From Alisma plantago-aquatica (taxonomy: Eukaryota > Streptophyta > Magnoliopsida > Alismatales > Alismataceae), in NCBI GenBank assembly GCA_963693085.1, contig OY856409.1:526651303-526715302 (forward strand): a stretch of 64,000 nt of DNA, read 5' to 3'. Position 1 is the first letter of the stretch; each line of letters begins with the position of its first letter. Below, piece by piece: positions 45,604-55,660 of the stretch. The notes under the pieces were generated by a model, which did not search any database, was not told where the DNA came from, and worked only from the letters and a program-made list of their open reading frames with translations. A program made the translations under genes and the position numbers.

Positions 45604-47292
45604 AGCTTGTATGTTTTCTCTAGTTGCTCTGCTTCGATCTCAGTGTTTTCTGGACATTGTGTGTTTCATGTCCTTTCTTGGTTTCTTGGTCTTTTGTTGA
45701 GCTCTTATGCTGTTGGAATGAACTTTTCTATAGTTTCCTCCCTAAAGACGTGTTGAAGGGATGATAGTTGTGATGATACAAGATATACGTGAAGGTTTCT
45801 TTAGCCATCACTTCAGTGTTTTGGTTTGGTCTGATGAATCTATCCCCGTTGACATAGGGTATGCTTCTTGATGCCTTTGGTGACGGTTGAGGCCCATTTG
45901 CTTGGGTGTTGATGCTGCGAGTAGGGTTTTGTTTCAATATGCCTCTGTTGATGGTGTTGGTTGAGTCCCCATTTTTTATGGGTGTTAATATTCCCCTCTC
46001 ACTGAAGTTTTGGTGATGGTCTTGGCCTTTGTTGAAGGGTGGTGTTGCTCTCTTCTCCTATTGAGCTTTGCTGATAGTAGTGATATGATGGCTCCCCTCT
46101 CACTTTCAAAGTGACGGTTGAGTTTCTCTAGATCTATGGAGCTTCCTGATTCTAAGTTTTCTATTCTGCAGCTTGCTTGATAGTTCATCAACAACTAAAT
46201 TGCTTATTGAAGCTGCCTCTAGTGATGGTTGAGTCCCCATTTCTATATGGGTGTCGATGCTCCCCTATCACTACTATGATGTGATGATTGTTTTCTATTG
46301 AATCTGATCTTTCCATCATATGTTATATTGATGATGGGTAGCGTTGGTCTTATTCATATGGTTTGCTTCTTGTTTGGCCTATTCAGTTCAGTATATTTTT
46401 TGTTTGTGATTGTCGAGCCCTTTTGCTGAAAGGGTAAGAGGCTCTTTTCATACGAATGATGCGGCAAGAAGGGTTATGTTTTAAGGTTTATGTGTAATCT
46501 GCTTATGGTCCTTCTGTGTTGTTGAGGTCTGTGTTATTTTATCTGATGGTTTGGTTCATTTCTCTCTAGTGAAATGACAGATTAGTCTTTTGCTTCTGGT
46601 GATGGTTGAGTCCCCATTTTTATGGGTGTTGATGCTCCCCTCTCACTACAATTTTTTATGATGGTGCTGGCCTTTGTTGAAGGGTGTTGATGCTCTCTTT
46701 TCCTTTAGAGATTCTCTGTTAGTAGTGTTTTGATGGATCCCCTCTCACTTGCAAAGTGATGGTTGAGTTTATCTGGTTCTCTGGACCTTCCCAAATCTGA
46801 GTTGGATATATGCATATTGATTGATAGTTCAAAATCATTTTAGTAGTTTGTTAATGTTGCCTCTAATGATGGTTGAGTCCCCATTTTTATATGGGTGTCG
46901 ATGCTCCCCTCTCACTACTGTGATGTGATGATAGAACTTTCTTGATTCCGATTTCTACTGCATATGTTAGATCGAAGTTGATTGGCTTTAGCTTCTCTCT
47001 TTTGGTTTGGTTTTGCGTTGGCTTTTAGTTCTATATCTAGGTGAAGGACATGGTTTAGTTTCTTGGAGTTTTGTTCACTAGATATCTATCTCCTCTAGTT
47101 CCCTTTTGGTTCCTTTCCCAAAATATCCTTTGGCAGAAGGCTACTATCATGAGTTCATTCGTTCTTCTTTTGTATGTAGGCTTGTACAGTTTTTCTTAGT
47201 TTTTTCACTACCTTCAGTTGAAGGTAGTATGCAATGTACAGACACTAAAAGAAAATACAAAAATAGCAACACGATTTTTTACCGACCAAAAC
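45604..47292 (+). repeat. LINE 3' UTR with ~645-bp tandem units
   Basis: A core GGTTGAGTCCCCATTTTTAT followed by ATGGGTGTYGATGCTCCCC occurs at about 45958, 46226, 46603 and 46869, with a diverged copy at 45883. First and third, and second and fourth, are each 645 bp apart, and sequence between them (GGCCTTTGTTGAAGGGTG, then CTCTCACTTTCAAAGTGACG or its close variant) repeats in the same order. So two tandem units of ~645 bp each contain two core copies. CCCCAT and ATGGG in the core can pair as a short hairpin. No coding content. Confidence 0.8.
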
Positions 47293-47307
47293 AAAAGATA
47301 TAAAATG
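47293..47307. repeat. Right target-site duplication of the LINE
   Basis: AAAAGATATAAAATG, partner of 40714-40728. The equivalent uninterrupted site in the other Tekay LTR is at 21478-21492 (GAAGATATAAAATG). Confidence 0.7.
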
Positions 47308-47377
47308 TGTGAAACATAATTTCTCATCTCATCATCACATGGTACTATTCACTTTCCATTCATGAGACCACATTAGT

Positions 47378-47612
47378 CATCATACTATCACAAGATATGA
47401 AACCTTTTCACAATATCATAGGGTATCAACCCTTATCAACATAAGAGGATTACACCTCATTCAGGGCTCAACCATGCCCAAATATAATTAAGACCATCAT
47501 ACTATCACAGGATATAAATCCTTTTCATAATATCATAGGGTATCAACCCTTATCAACACGAAGATTACACCTCATTTAGGGCTCAACCATGCCCAAAGGT
47601 CGTTATGACCAT
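47378..47612. repeat. ~117-bp tandem duplication inside the Tekay solo LTR
   Basis: Two units beginning CATCATACTATCACA(A/G)GATAT at 47378 and 47494, each containing CATAGGGTATCAACCCTTAT and GGGCTCAACCATGCCCAAA. The other LTR copy (21560-21670) has one unit. Confidence 0.82.
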
Positions 47613-50459
47613 CATAATATTCCCTACAAGATCATCATTATCTTTGCATGCCTTATAACAAGGCTCAATAACATCACTTACATATAATAAACTAGATCAA
47701 CACAATATTGCATTAATGAGCTAGGAGATATTCATAAACAATCATAGCAGGGTTATATTAACATTAAGAACATTCCTTTATTACATCAACAAGCAAGTAA
47801 TCTAGATATGATTAACCCTCATCATATTCATAATGCACATGTTTCGCATAAGGAAGTATCAACCATGTGGCTATGACAACCACCAATTAACACATTAAGG
47901 TTGTGATCATGTTAAGGAGATTATTTCACCATCATGCCATCATATAAGAATGTTAAACATGAATACTCATCTTTATCTATTTTCATTAGAGTTAGGTTCA
48001 ACAAGATAAATTATATTAATGTTACTAATCAGCACTTATACGCAAACCCTAACTCACGACATCCCATTGCATCATTGATGCATAAGGTGAAGCATCATCA
48101 TCACATTCCATACTATTCTCAACTATGAACCCACACATAAATCAAGGTGTAATGATCAGGTTATAGCATACTATGGTTTCAAAAACAGTAACAAAGTACT
48201 CCATGATTGTATTAGTTATTCAAGGTCTATTCATACCCAATTACCATCATTTAGTTATATTAAACCTAGGTATAACAAGCAATATGTCATTAGGGTTACA
48301 TATCAACACAATATGATTATCATCCCTTCTATTCATATGAGTGAATAGGTAAGACGACCTTATTAAGGGTAACCCTCCATTTGTTCCATCATCATTCAAC
48401 CCATATCACCATACCACAATGTCACCCAGAACCATTGGATGTTTAAAAGGTAAGACCATTGGTTATTTACATAAGTAAACACATTGGATAAACCACCTAT
48501 GAAGTCCTTGAGTTGTTCTCTAGAAAGAGTCACCATCTAACTCGAGACATCCCTTGATTAACAACATAAAAAGTTCCATGAAGAGTAGGGTAAAACCCAC
48601 AATCGACTGTTCATTTAAAACAAGCCATCCATTGTCAACAAATAAGCTCCTTAAGCTGATCATATAAAGGAAACCATCTAAATCACATTATTAGAACCAA
48701 AATATTACATTAGACATCATTCCACTTTATTGGAGGAATAAACATTAGATCTTAAGCATTGGCTCAAGTTCATATGTTAAAACCATCAATTATAGTATAA
48801 GTTTGACCATTGCATCAAGTGACCCAAGAAACCATTGGTCTAAGGCTTAATTGATTCTACAAATGCAATGCTTAACTCACCATAGGTTTTGGAGACCTGA
48901 TCCATGATCATTAGTGACCATTAAGTCACCATAGGTTTTTATATCAACACTATATTCATTAATCAACATCAAATATTAAACTAATATCACCATTTATTGA
49001 TAGAAACATTAGGGTACTTACTTGTTAATCACTAGGCTTTTAATTAGGCCAAAACATGACCTAAGGGGGTGAACGTCAGTTGACACCCTTGGTTACCACC
49101 ATCCATTGTCATGAAGACAACACCATAGGGTTTTTATAATGGTACCATCATCGGTTCATGGGTTTATAGAAGAAATCATCTTAAAACCCTAACATTGACC
49201 ATTGGTTGATAGGTGTTTAGCACCATAGGTTGTCAAACCAACCTGATCCAAGTCATATTATACCTTAGTAATAACGTACACATAATCACATGTTCATCTA
49301 TAACTAAAATCAGAACAGGGAACATTATAAAAATCAAAATCCAAGTCAAGCATAGCTTTTTAGTGCACGGATCATCATTTTCAGGCAAGAACATGATCTA
49401 GAAAGCTTATAGTAAGCAATAAACGTGGAGAAAGTTATAAAACTTTCCTCTAATGAGAATATAAAACCCCACACAGAAGAAATCTCGAGAAGGTAGGGTA
49501 GAAAATCCAAGCATAAGCTATGAACTCGTCCATCTAGCACCTTTCTTCATCAAATGAGCAAACCCTAAGCATAAGGAGCAAGAAAGGTAGGGTTTTAGAG
49601 CTTTAGAGAAATTTCTACCATGAAACAACAAGGTTCTGACCCGGAGGAAGGTATAAGGAAGGAGAAAAGAAAGAGAAATGGAGAAGGAAGGAATAAAATA
49701 ACTTTCCTTGGTCGAAATCCCTAGAAGATGACCTTGGAAACCCTAGGTAGGGCTAAATGGAGCTCTAGGAGACCTTCTCCAAAAAGAGGTTGTATTCTAC
49801 CTTAGAGCACTTGGTTCCGAAGAAAGCATAGTGAAGTCATTGCTCCAGGTTATAGGAAAGATAAAGCAAGAAAAAAGTTCATACTTAGGCAAGGAAGAGG
49901 TAAATATAGCCCATGGATAAGGATGGAAGCAAGCATGAGGTGTAAAAGTAGCTTCCCCATGTGCCTATAGCCTTAAACTATTAAGAATATAAAAGCACAC
50001 ACACAATCAGCTCTCCTACCATCAATATAGACCTACTTAGATTTCTTTTGTCGAATTTCCCAGCCAATCACATAATTCATTAGTTGATAGCTACTAAAGG
50101 TAGCTCATCCATGAAGGTAAACCCTAAAATACCCTTGAGGAAAACACCTTCAAACCAAGGATTAAATAGGTTCCTCATGGCTCAACAAGCTCAAGAATGA
50201 TGATATATTATCCAAGTAACATAATGAAAGTGATAAATTGCAAATAAAACCCCCCAATTGGGTAAATTGCAGAAAAGTCCAAAATGTACACAAAATTGCA
50301 TAACTTGCAGAAACAGTGTCCAAAATGGACCAAATTTGAAATTAAGCTTGTATTATGATTTCAAAACATATCACAAGGTTGTATTAGGGTTCTAAGAATT
50401 CAATTATAGTAATTAAGCTTATTCAACTCATTAAGAAAGTTTAGGGGCCTTACACATAG

Positions 50460-51206
50460 TCTCCCTCTTATATTACATGATGCATAAATAGGTGTACGTG
50501 GATGATATGATTGCCAAATCTATGAGACCTGATGATCACATATTTCACTCAAAAAGCTCTTTCAATGACTAAGGTAATTCTATCTGCATCTCACTCCAAT
50601 AAAATCTACCTTGGGAGTTAAACCTCGTAACCTCCATGGTTACATCGTCGGTCAAATAGGAATCAATCTATAATGGAGAGGCCCATGCCATTGAAGAAAT
50701 GTCTTCACCGAAAACAAAAAAAAGATCATATCAACCAACTTCCCTACAATTTTGGGAGTCTAGTAGATCGTCTCAACTATTATCGATGCTTCAAATTTTA
50801 GAGTCATTCTACTAATTGATAATCAAATAAACCAACTTCCCTACTTCGATCTTTGCTAATTAGGAACCTAGTCTCGAAAGTCTTGTTCATTTTGGCTAGT
50901 TACTTTCCTGAAATGTTAGTTCGATGATCATTTCACAATCAATCAATCTATTAATTTACCAATCATTGAGTCAATTGACTGACTTATAAAATGGAATGGT
51001 TGGATTCATATTCAACATTTTCATGAATTACGTTATAATGATGTGATTGTAAACTTTTTTCTCTTTAACATCCTTATGTTCCTTCTAAAGGCCATGATTA
51101 ATGGGGCATAATATCAGGCACTTGATATTTATGGAATCAGAAACATCTAATGACAAGTATGTAATGTGTTCCTTAGGAATATTTTGGTGAGTTGAGAGTT
51201 ATACAT
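50460..51206 (+). pseudogene. Tat/Ogre-type reverse transcriptase, 3' part
   Basis: It continues the frame cut at 38957. VYVDDMIAKSMRPDDHI at 50490-50540 carries the catalytic Asp pair intact and is the Tat/Ogre phrase. Further decayed RT thumb traces are visible to about 50830 (SLVDRLNYYRCF-like at 50755). Beyond that I can read no domain. The end is set by the start of the copia LTR. Confidence 0.72.
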
Positions 51207-52643
51207 TGTCCATATTTTGATAATGACTTAACCATTCCATTCATATGTATCTAATAAGTTTGATTAAGATTGATTTCAGGCATTAGGTACATGAAAATGG
51301 TCAAATTCACCAAGCCCTAGCTTGTCCAAGTTCAAGTCAAAAGAAATGCAAATGTGCAATTTGGGAAATCACTCCAAATATCCTTAGAATATTTTCGTAA
51401 TCATTTGTATTGATGATATGACTTGTAACTAAAAAATTAGGGGCACTTAATTCGATCGTTTTCTCACTCAAAAATCATTTTGGAAAATTTATCATAGCAA
51501 CTTAATTGGTCAAGTTTGAATCTCGACCAATCAGTGATGGATTTTTGGAAATGATTGCATGGGTTGAGTTGTACTCTCACATAACTCGACCGACCAACTT
51601 TCTGACCAAAGTTGATTTTGGATGATTGGTCGAGTTACCCCATGACAAACTCCATTGATAGTTTAAAAATTGGCTTTGTTGGATCATGGATCGGTTGAGT
51701 TGCCTTTATTGAAACTCAACCAAAGGGACTGTACAAAAATCACACAAAAAGTGATTTCAATCGTTGGAGAGTTGTTAGAAACAAAAATAGATCTATTGCA
51801 AGTTGTAAAATGGCTATTTTTCATTTGTAAGTGATCCCACACTCAAAGGAACACTCCCAGCTATAAATAGGACCTCTTAGAGTTCATTCCAAGGTTTCTC
51901 ATTCATGCTATCCTTAGTCCCTGCTATAGTTGAGTGTGCTAAACTCCTTTGAGCCCCTTTCTCTCTCTCACATTTACAAAGCATTTCATGATTATGATTG
52001 AGTTAGGCATCTTGTAAGAGAGGTACCCCATTCTTACCTTGTAAAGCTCTCCATCTTCCCACTTCCCAATCCCCTTTCTCAAAGAGAAAAGGCTGAAGTG
52101 ATCTTCTTCGAGTGAAGGAGGAGTTGGTGTTCTTCATCAAGGTTGAAGAATGTGTGAAAATCTTCTCCAAGTGAAGGAGAAGGACAAGGTGGAAGATCTA
52201 AGGAGCTTGGTGGGTAAATCCTCAAGGTTGAAGACTTGTTGTAAGGAGGATATGTCCTAGGAGAAGAAATTGAGTTTCTTGCAAGAGTGGGTAAGACCTG
52301 TTGTGAAGTAGAAGACTAGATATTTGATAGGTAAGCCCTTGGATGTAATGTGGTATTCTTGTATGTCTTATAATGGAATATAAGTATACATGGATTGCAA
52401 AGTCCTAGAGGTTGACCTCTCTAGGTAGTGGACTGACGGCCTCCTAGCTTGGAGATTGGAACCACTATAAACACCTTGTCCAAGTGTTTGTTTCAATCTC
52501 TCTCATCCTTTCTATGCTTCTTTAGATAGGACTTAAAATTCACTTTTATCATTTGGTTTCAATTGATATGATTTGAAGGTATAACTATTCTTGTGCAAGA
52601 TCTAAAGCTCTATTCATCCCCCTCTTAAGCCCTAGATCCAACA
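51207..52643 (+). repeat. SIRE-like copia 5' LTR (about 1.44 kb)
   Basis: The right end is TCCAACA at 52643, directly before a Met-type PBS. The left end is placed at TGTCCATATTTTGATAATGA (51207), since a TTTTGATAATGAC phrase near the start is usual for Sirevirus LTRs. Its partner LTR is outside the window, so this end is a guess. GGTCGAGTT-like words, direct and inverted, lie at 51520-51730 before TATAAATAG at 51862. The R/U5 part is rich in GAAGGAGAAGG-type words. Confidence 0.65.
51862..51870 (+). promoter_or_regulatory. TATA box of the SIRE-like LTR
   Basis: TATAAATAG, about 780 bp before the PBS. Confidence 0.7.
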
Positions 52644-52645
52644 AG

Positions 52646-52661
52646 GGGTATCAGATCAAGG
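52646..52661 (+). promoter_or_regulatory. Copia primer-binding site, initiator tRNA-Met type
   Basis: GGGTATCAGATCAAGG resembles the TGGTATCAGAGC consensus with the first base and one later base changed. It lies 2-3 bases after the LTR end. Confidence 0.75.
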
Positions 52662-52695
52662 ATCTTCACCAAAACATCTCATAAAAGATGAGAAG

Positions 52696-53653
52696 ATGGG
52701 TGAGAACCTACTTGGTTCCCTCAACCTAGAGGGAGGCTTCTCCATGTGCCCCCCAGTCTTCGATACCACCAACTTCCTCTATTGGAAGTACTAGATACAA
52801 TTTTACATTCAAGGGATGAACTTTGGTATGTGGAAAGTGATGATTTCACCCTACAACGAGTCGACCGGAGCTATATCAACTTGGGATGAAGCATCTATAA
52901 GGAATGTATAGCTCAAAGCCAAAGCAATTAGCATCATCTATGCAGACCTCACTCCATCTGAGTTCAACAACATCTCCTCATGGAATACAACCTATGAGAT
53001 ATGGGAAAAGTTGTAAATCAGTTATAAAGGCACAAAGAAAGTGAAGGACACAAAGATCTACATGTTGAACAACCTCCTAGAGAACTTCAAGATGGGGAAT
53101 ACATAAGGAGTTTCCTAGATGTATTCAAGACTCAACATCACCATCAATGGCCTAGCTACTTTGGGACACGCTTTGGATAGAGGAGAAATAAACTCAAAGA
53201 TCCTAAGGCCTCTTCCAAAGATATGGGAGTCAAAGGTGACCTTTGTTGAAGAAGTAAGAAGTCTTGGTGATCTTCCAAACGAGGAGCTTATTGGAAATCT
53301 ACAAGCTCATGATCCAAGACTTGACAAGCAAGAAGAGGAAGCAAAGTAAGAAGAAAAAGAATCAAGAAAGATCAAAGATAGTGCCTTCAAATCTCAAGTG
53401 GAGGCTCTCATTATTCAACAACAACTTGCTTGCCATACCTCTCATTCTAGTGAAAAATGGTGGCCCTAGTGAGCATGAATCCAACTTCTCCAAGGGAAAG
53501 CACTTCAAAGGAAAGCAATCTTATTCATCTACTCCAAGGTGTTACAAGTGTGGTAAAAAAGGACACTACATGAGTGAATGCTCTAAGGATAGAAAGTCAC
53601 ACCACAAGAGAAGCTCCAAGAAGGCGGAAGAGTACAAAAAATATAGAAAATAA
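52696..53653 (+). pseudogene. SIRE-like copia gag
   Basis: The frame starts at ATG 52696 with MGENLLGSLNLEGGFSMCPP and holds TTNFLYWKY and the copia gag core (LKAKAISIIYADLTPSEFNN), interrupted by about five in-frame stops before 53119. It then stays open to 53349 with ILRPLPKIWESKVTFVEEVR and LPNEELIGNLQAHDPRLDKQ, typical Sirevirus gag. After a frameshift near 53345 the zinc knuckle CYKCGKKGHYMSEC (53540-53581) is intact. A basic tail (KDRKSHHKRSSKK) follows. Nucleic-acid binding of the mature protein would depend on that knuckle. Confidence 0.85.
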
Positions 53654-54739
53654 AGAGGAAGGACAAGAAGGAGAGGAGGCACAAAGACGCAAGTCATGCT
53701 GCATGGGAAGGATCATCCTCTAGTGGCTCAAGCTCTAATGAAGATGGAGAATGCCACCTTGCACTCGTGGCCTCCACAAGTGAAGATATTGGTGAGGTAA
53801 GTGAGGTAAGTTTGCATGAGTTAGCTAAAGAAACTCTTATTTACATGCTTAATTCTACCCATTCTTCTTATTCCGAATGTAAATCTAAAAAGAAGAGGTT
53901 GGGTAAAATCATTGATGACTTGTATACTAAACTTGATATTCTTGAGCAAGAATGAGAAGATTGATATTGAGAGCATTGATTCCTGGCAAGGCCAATTTAT
54001 TGATCTTGAGCTCCAATATAATGGAGTTGAAGTAGAGAATGGTGTCTATCTCAAGAATATTGCATCTCTTAAGGAAGATAACCAAAACTACCTTAATAAG
54101 CTTGAGTTACTTAAAACTAAAAATGCAGAACTTGAGCTTATTAGTGATGCTCATAGAGATGAGAGAGATGTTTAGCTCAAAGAAATTCAATTTCTTAAAT
54201 CTAAAAATGCTAGGTTACTTGGTCAAGTTAATGATTTATCTTTTAGATCTATTTTTCCTAGTAATGATGTTGCTTCTATTACTCTTGAAAATGATTCTTA
54301 TTTGACTAAAGCCCTTTGTTTATAGGCTGACCTTATACATGCTAGAGATGATATTACTAGTTTGTATGGTATTGTTATCTCTCTTATTGACGACAATCAT
54401 AGACATAGAGCCTCTCTGTAGAAATTCCTCAAAGAGAATAACTCCCTAAATGAATCCTTGATCACTCTACCAAAAAAAGTGGTACTAGTGGTTTGGGATT
54501 TGTAGGGGGAGCTCCTAAGTGCAAGAGTAAGGCCAAAGGTAAGAAAAAGAGTAAGGAAACTCCTATTTTCATTGGAGAGTCTTATGGGCTAAAGAACCCT
54601 ATGCTTTACTCTCATTGCAAAAGTGATGATCATTATTCTACTTATTGTCCATAAAAGCCTAAGGGGACCAACCCAAAGATGAGATGGGTCCCCAAGATAT
54701 CACTAGATCCCAAAGTTTGAGTTGGGAACCAACATTCTC
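53654..54739 (+). pseudogene. SIRE-like gag-pol spacer with coiled-coil traces
   Basis: Three overlapping frames give charged, Leu-rich helices (LGKIIDDLYTKLDILEQE near 53905, LKEDNQNYLNKLELLKTKN near 54070), typical of the extended C-terminal gag of Sireviruses. A second knuckle-like YSHCKSDDHYSTYCP lies at about 54605-54650, followed by KPKGTNPKMRWVPK. Frameshifts and stops throughout. Confidence 0.65.
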
Positions 54740-55655
54740 CTTTCTTGTAGGAAAAAGGAAAATGGATTGTTGATAGTGGTTGCACGAAGCACATGACAGG
54801 TGATATAAGCCATTTCCACAATTTCACAAAGAAGAAAGGAGGATTGGTTACTTTCGGGGACAATAAGAAAGGTAAGGTAAAAGGTGAGGGTGATGTAGGT
54901 GAATCCTTTTATATCAATAATGTTCTCCTTGTGGATGGCCTACATCACAATTTAATAAGTTTTAGTCAATTATGTGATAATGGTTACCTTGTTCTATTTA
55001 CTTCTTTTGAATGCTTACTCATAGATTCCCTCACTTACAATGTCATGTATAAGGGAACTAGGAATGGTAATCTTTATGTAATTGTGCTTGACTTAGTTAA
55101 ACCTATTGTTGGTATATGCCTTGTAGTCAATTTGAATGATATTTCTCTTTGGCATTGTCGGCTAGGTCATGTAAATATGCATCAATTGAAGAAGTTTAGC
55201 AAAAACGACTTGGTCAAGGGACTTCCCAAATTGCATTTTGAAAAGGATGAGGAATTACAACCTTATACCCAAGGAAACTAATCCAAGTCCTCCTTCAAAT
55301 CCAAAGGAGTCCTTAGTACCAATAGAGTTCCTAAACTTCTCCATATTGATCTATTTGGACCTATGAGAGATCAATCACTTTGTGGTTCCAAGTATTGTCT
55401 TGTTATTGTCGATGATTTCTCTCAATATACTTTGACCTTCTTTCTCATTTCTAAGAGAGATACTCTTGATGTTTTCTCTAGATTTTTTAAATGAGTAGAA
55501 AATGAAACTTCTTGCCTTGTTTTCATCCATTGTGAACATGGGGGAGAATTTGATATTGATCTTTTTGAACATTTTTGTGAAGATTTGGGCAACACACATA
55601 ACTTTTCTTCACCTCAAACACCTCAACAAAATGGGCTTGTAGAGAGGAGGAATAG
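54740..55655 (+). pseudogene. SIRE-like protease and integrase N-terminal half
   Basis: The protease site is WIVDSGCTKHMTGDISHF (54763-54815), DSG intact. The frame is open from 54793 to 55281, with FYINNVLLVDGLHHNLISFS and the GAG-pre-integrase ISLWHCRLGHVNMHQLKKFS (55140-55200). The integrase core follows with LLHIDLFGPM (first Asp) and FIHCEHGGEFDID near 55525. There the second catalytic Asp is Glu (codon GAA at 55534-55536). A stop lies at about 55491. QTPQQNGLVERRNRSL ends at the LARD insertion. The integrase continues at 63688. Confidence 0.85.
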
Positions 55656-55660
55656 GTCAC
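55656..55660. repeat. Left target-site duplication GTCAC of the LARD
   Basis: Exact match with GTCAC at 63683-63687. The copia integrase frame is continuous if the insert and one copy are taken away. Confidence 0.92.

Larger units (their letters stand above)
40729..47292 (+). mobile_element. Near full-length plant L1-type LINE
   Basis: The 6.56-kb element has a GC-rich 5' end (40729-40800), ORF1 with a DUF4283-like domain and zinc knuckle, ORF2 with endonuclease, RT and C-terminal zinc domain, a repeat-bearing 3' UTR and a short A-rich tail. It is inserted in the Tekay solo LTR, whose sequence resumes at 47293. Stops in both ORFs make it inactive. The ORF1 ATG at 40727 is formed partly by target sequence (ATG of the duplication), so the native start may be elsewhere or the copy slightly 5'-truncated. 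Confidence 0.88.
38963..50454 (-). mobile_element. Tekay solo LTR, itself split by a LINE
   Basis: Same LTR family as 20121-23185 and same orientation (minus). The plus-strand left end is TGTGAGAACC followed by AATGAGATTACTCAAAACA, matching 20121-20160 closely, and the right end is GGGGCCTTACA. A perfect 5-bp duplication CATAG flanks it. No PBS or coding region is present, so it is a solo LTR formed by LTR-LTR recombination. Without the LINE it is about 4.9 kb, some 1.85 kb longer than the other copy, mostly through extra sequence at about 47640-48930 and small tandem gains (three GAGG-ACGACCGCA-type units at 40336-40450 instead of two). Confidence 0.85.
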
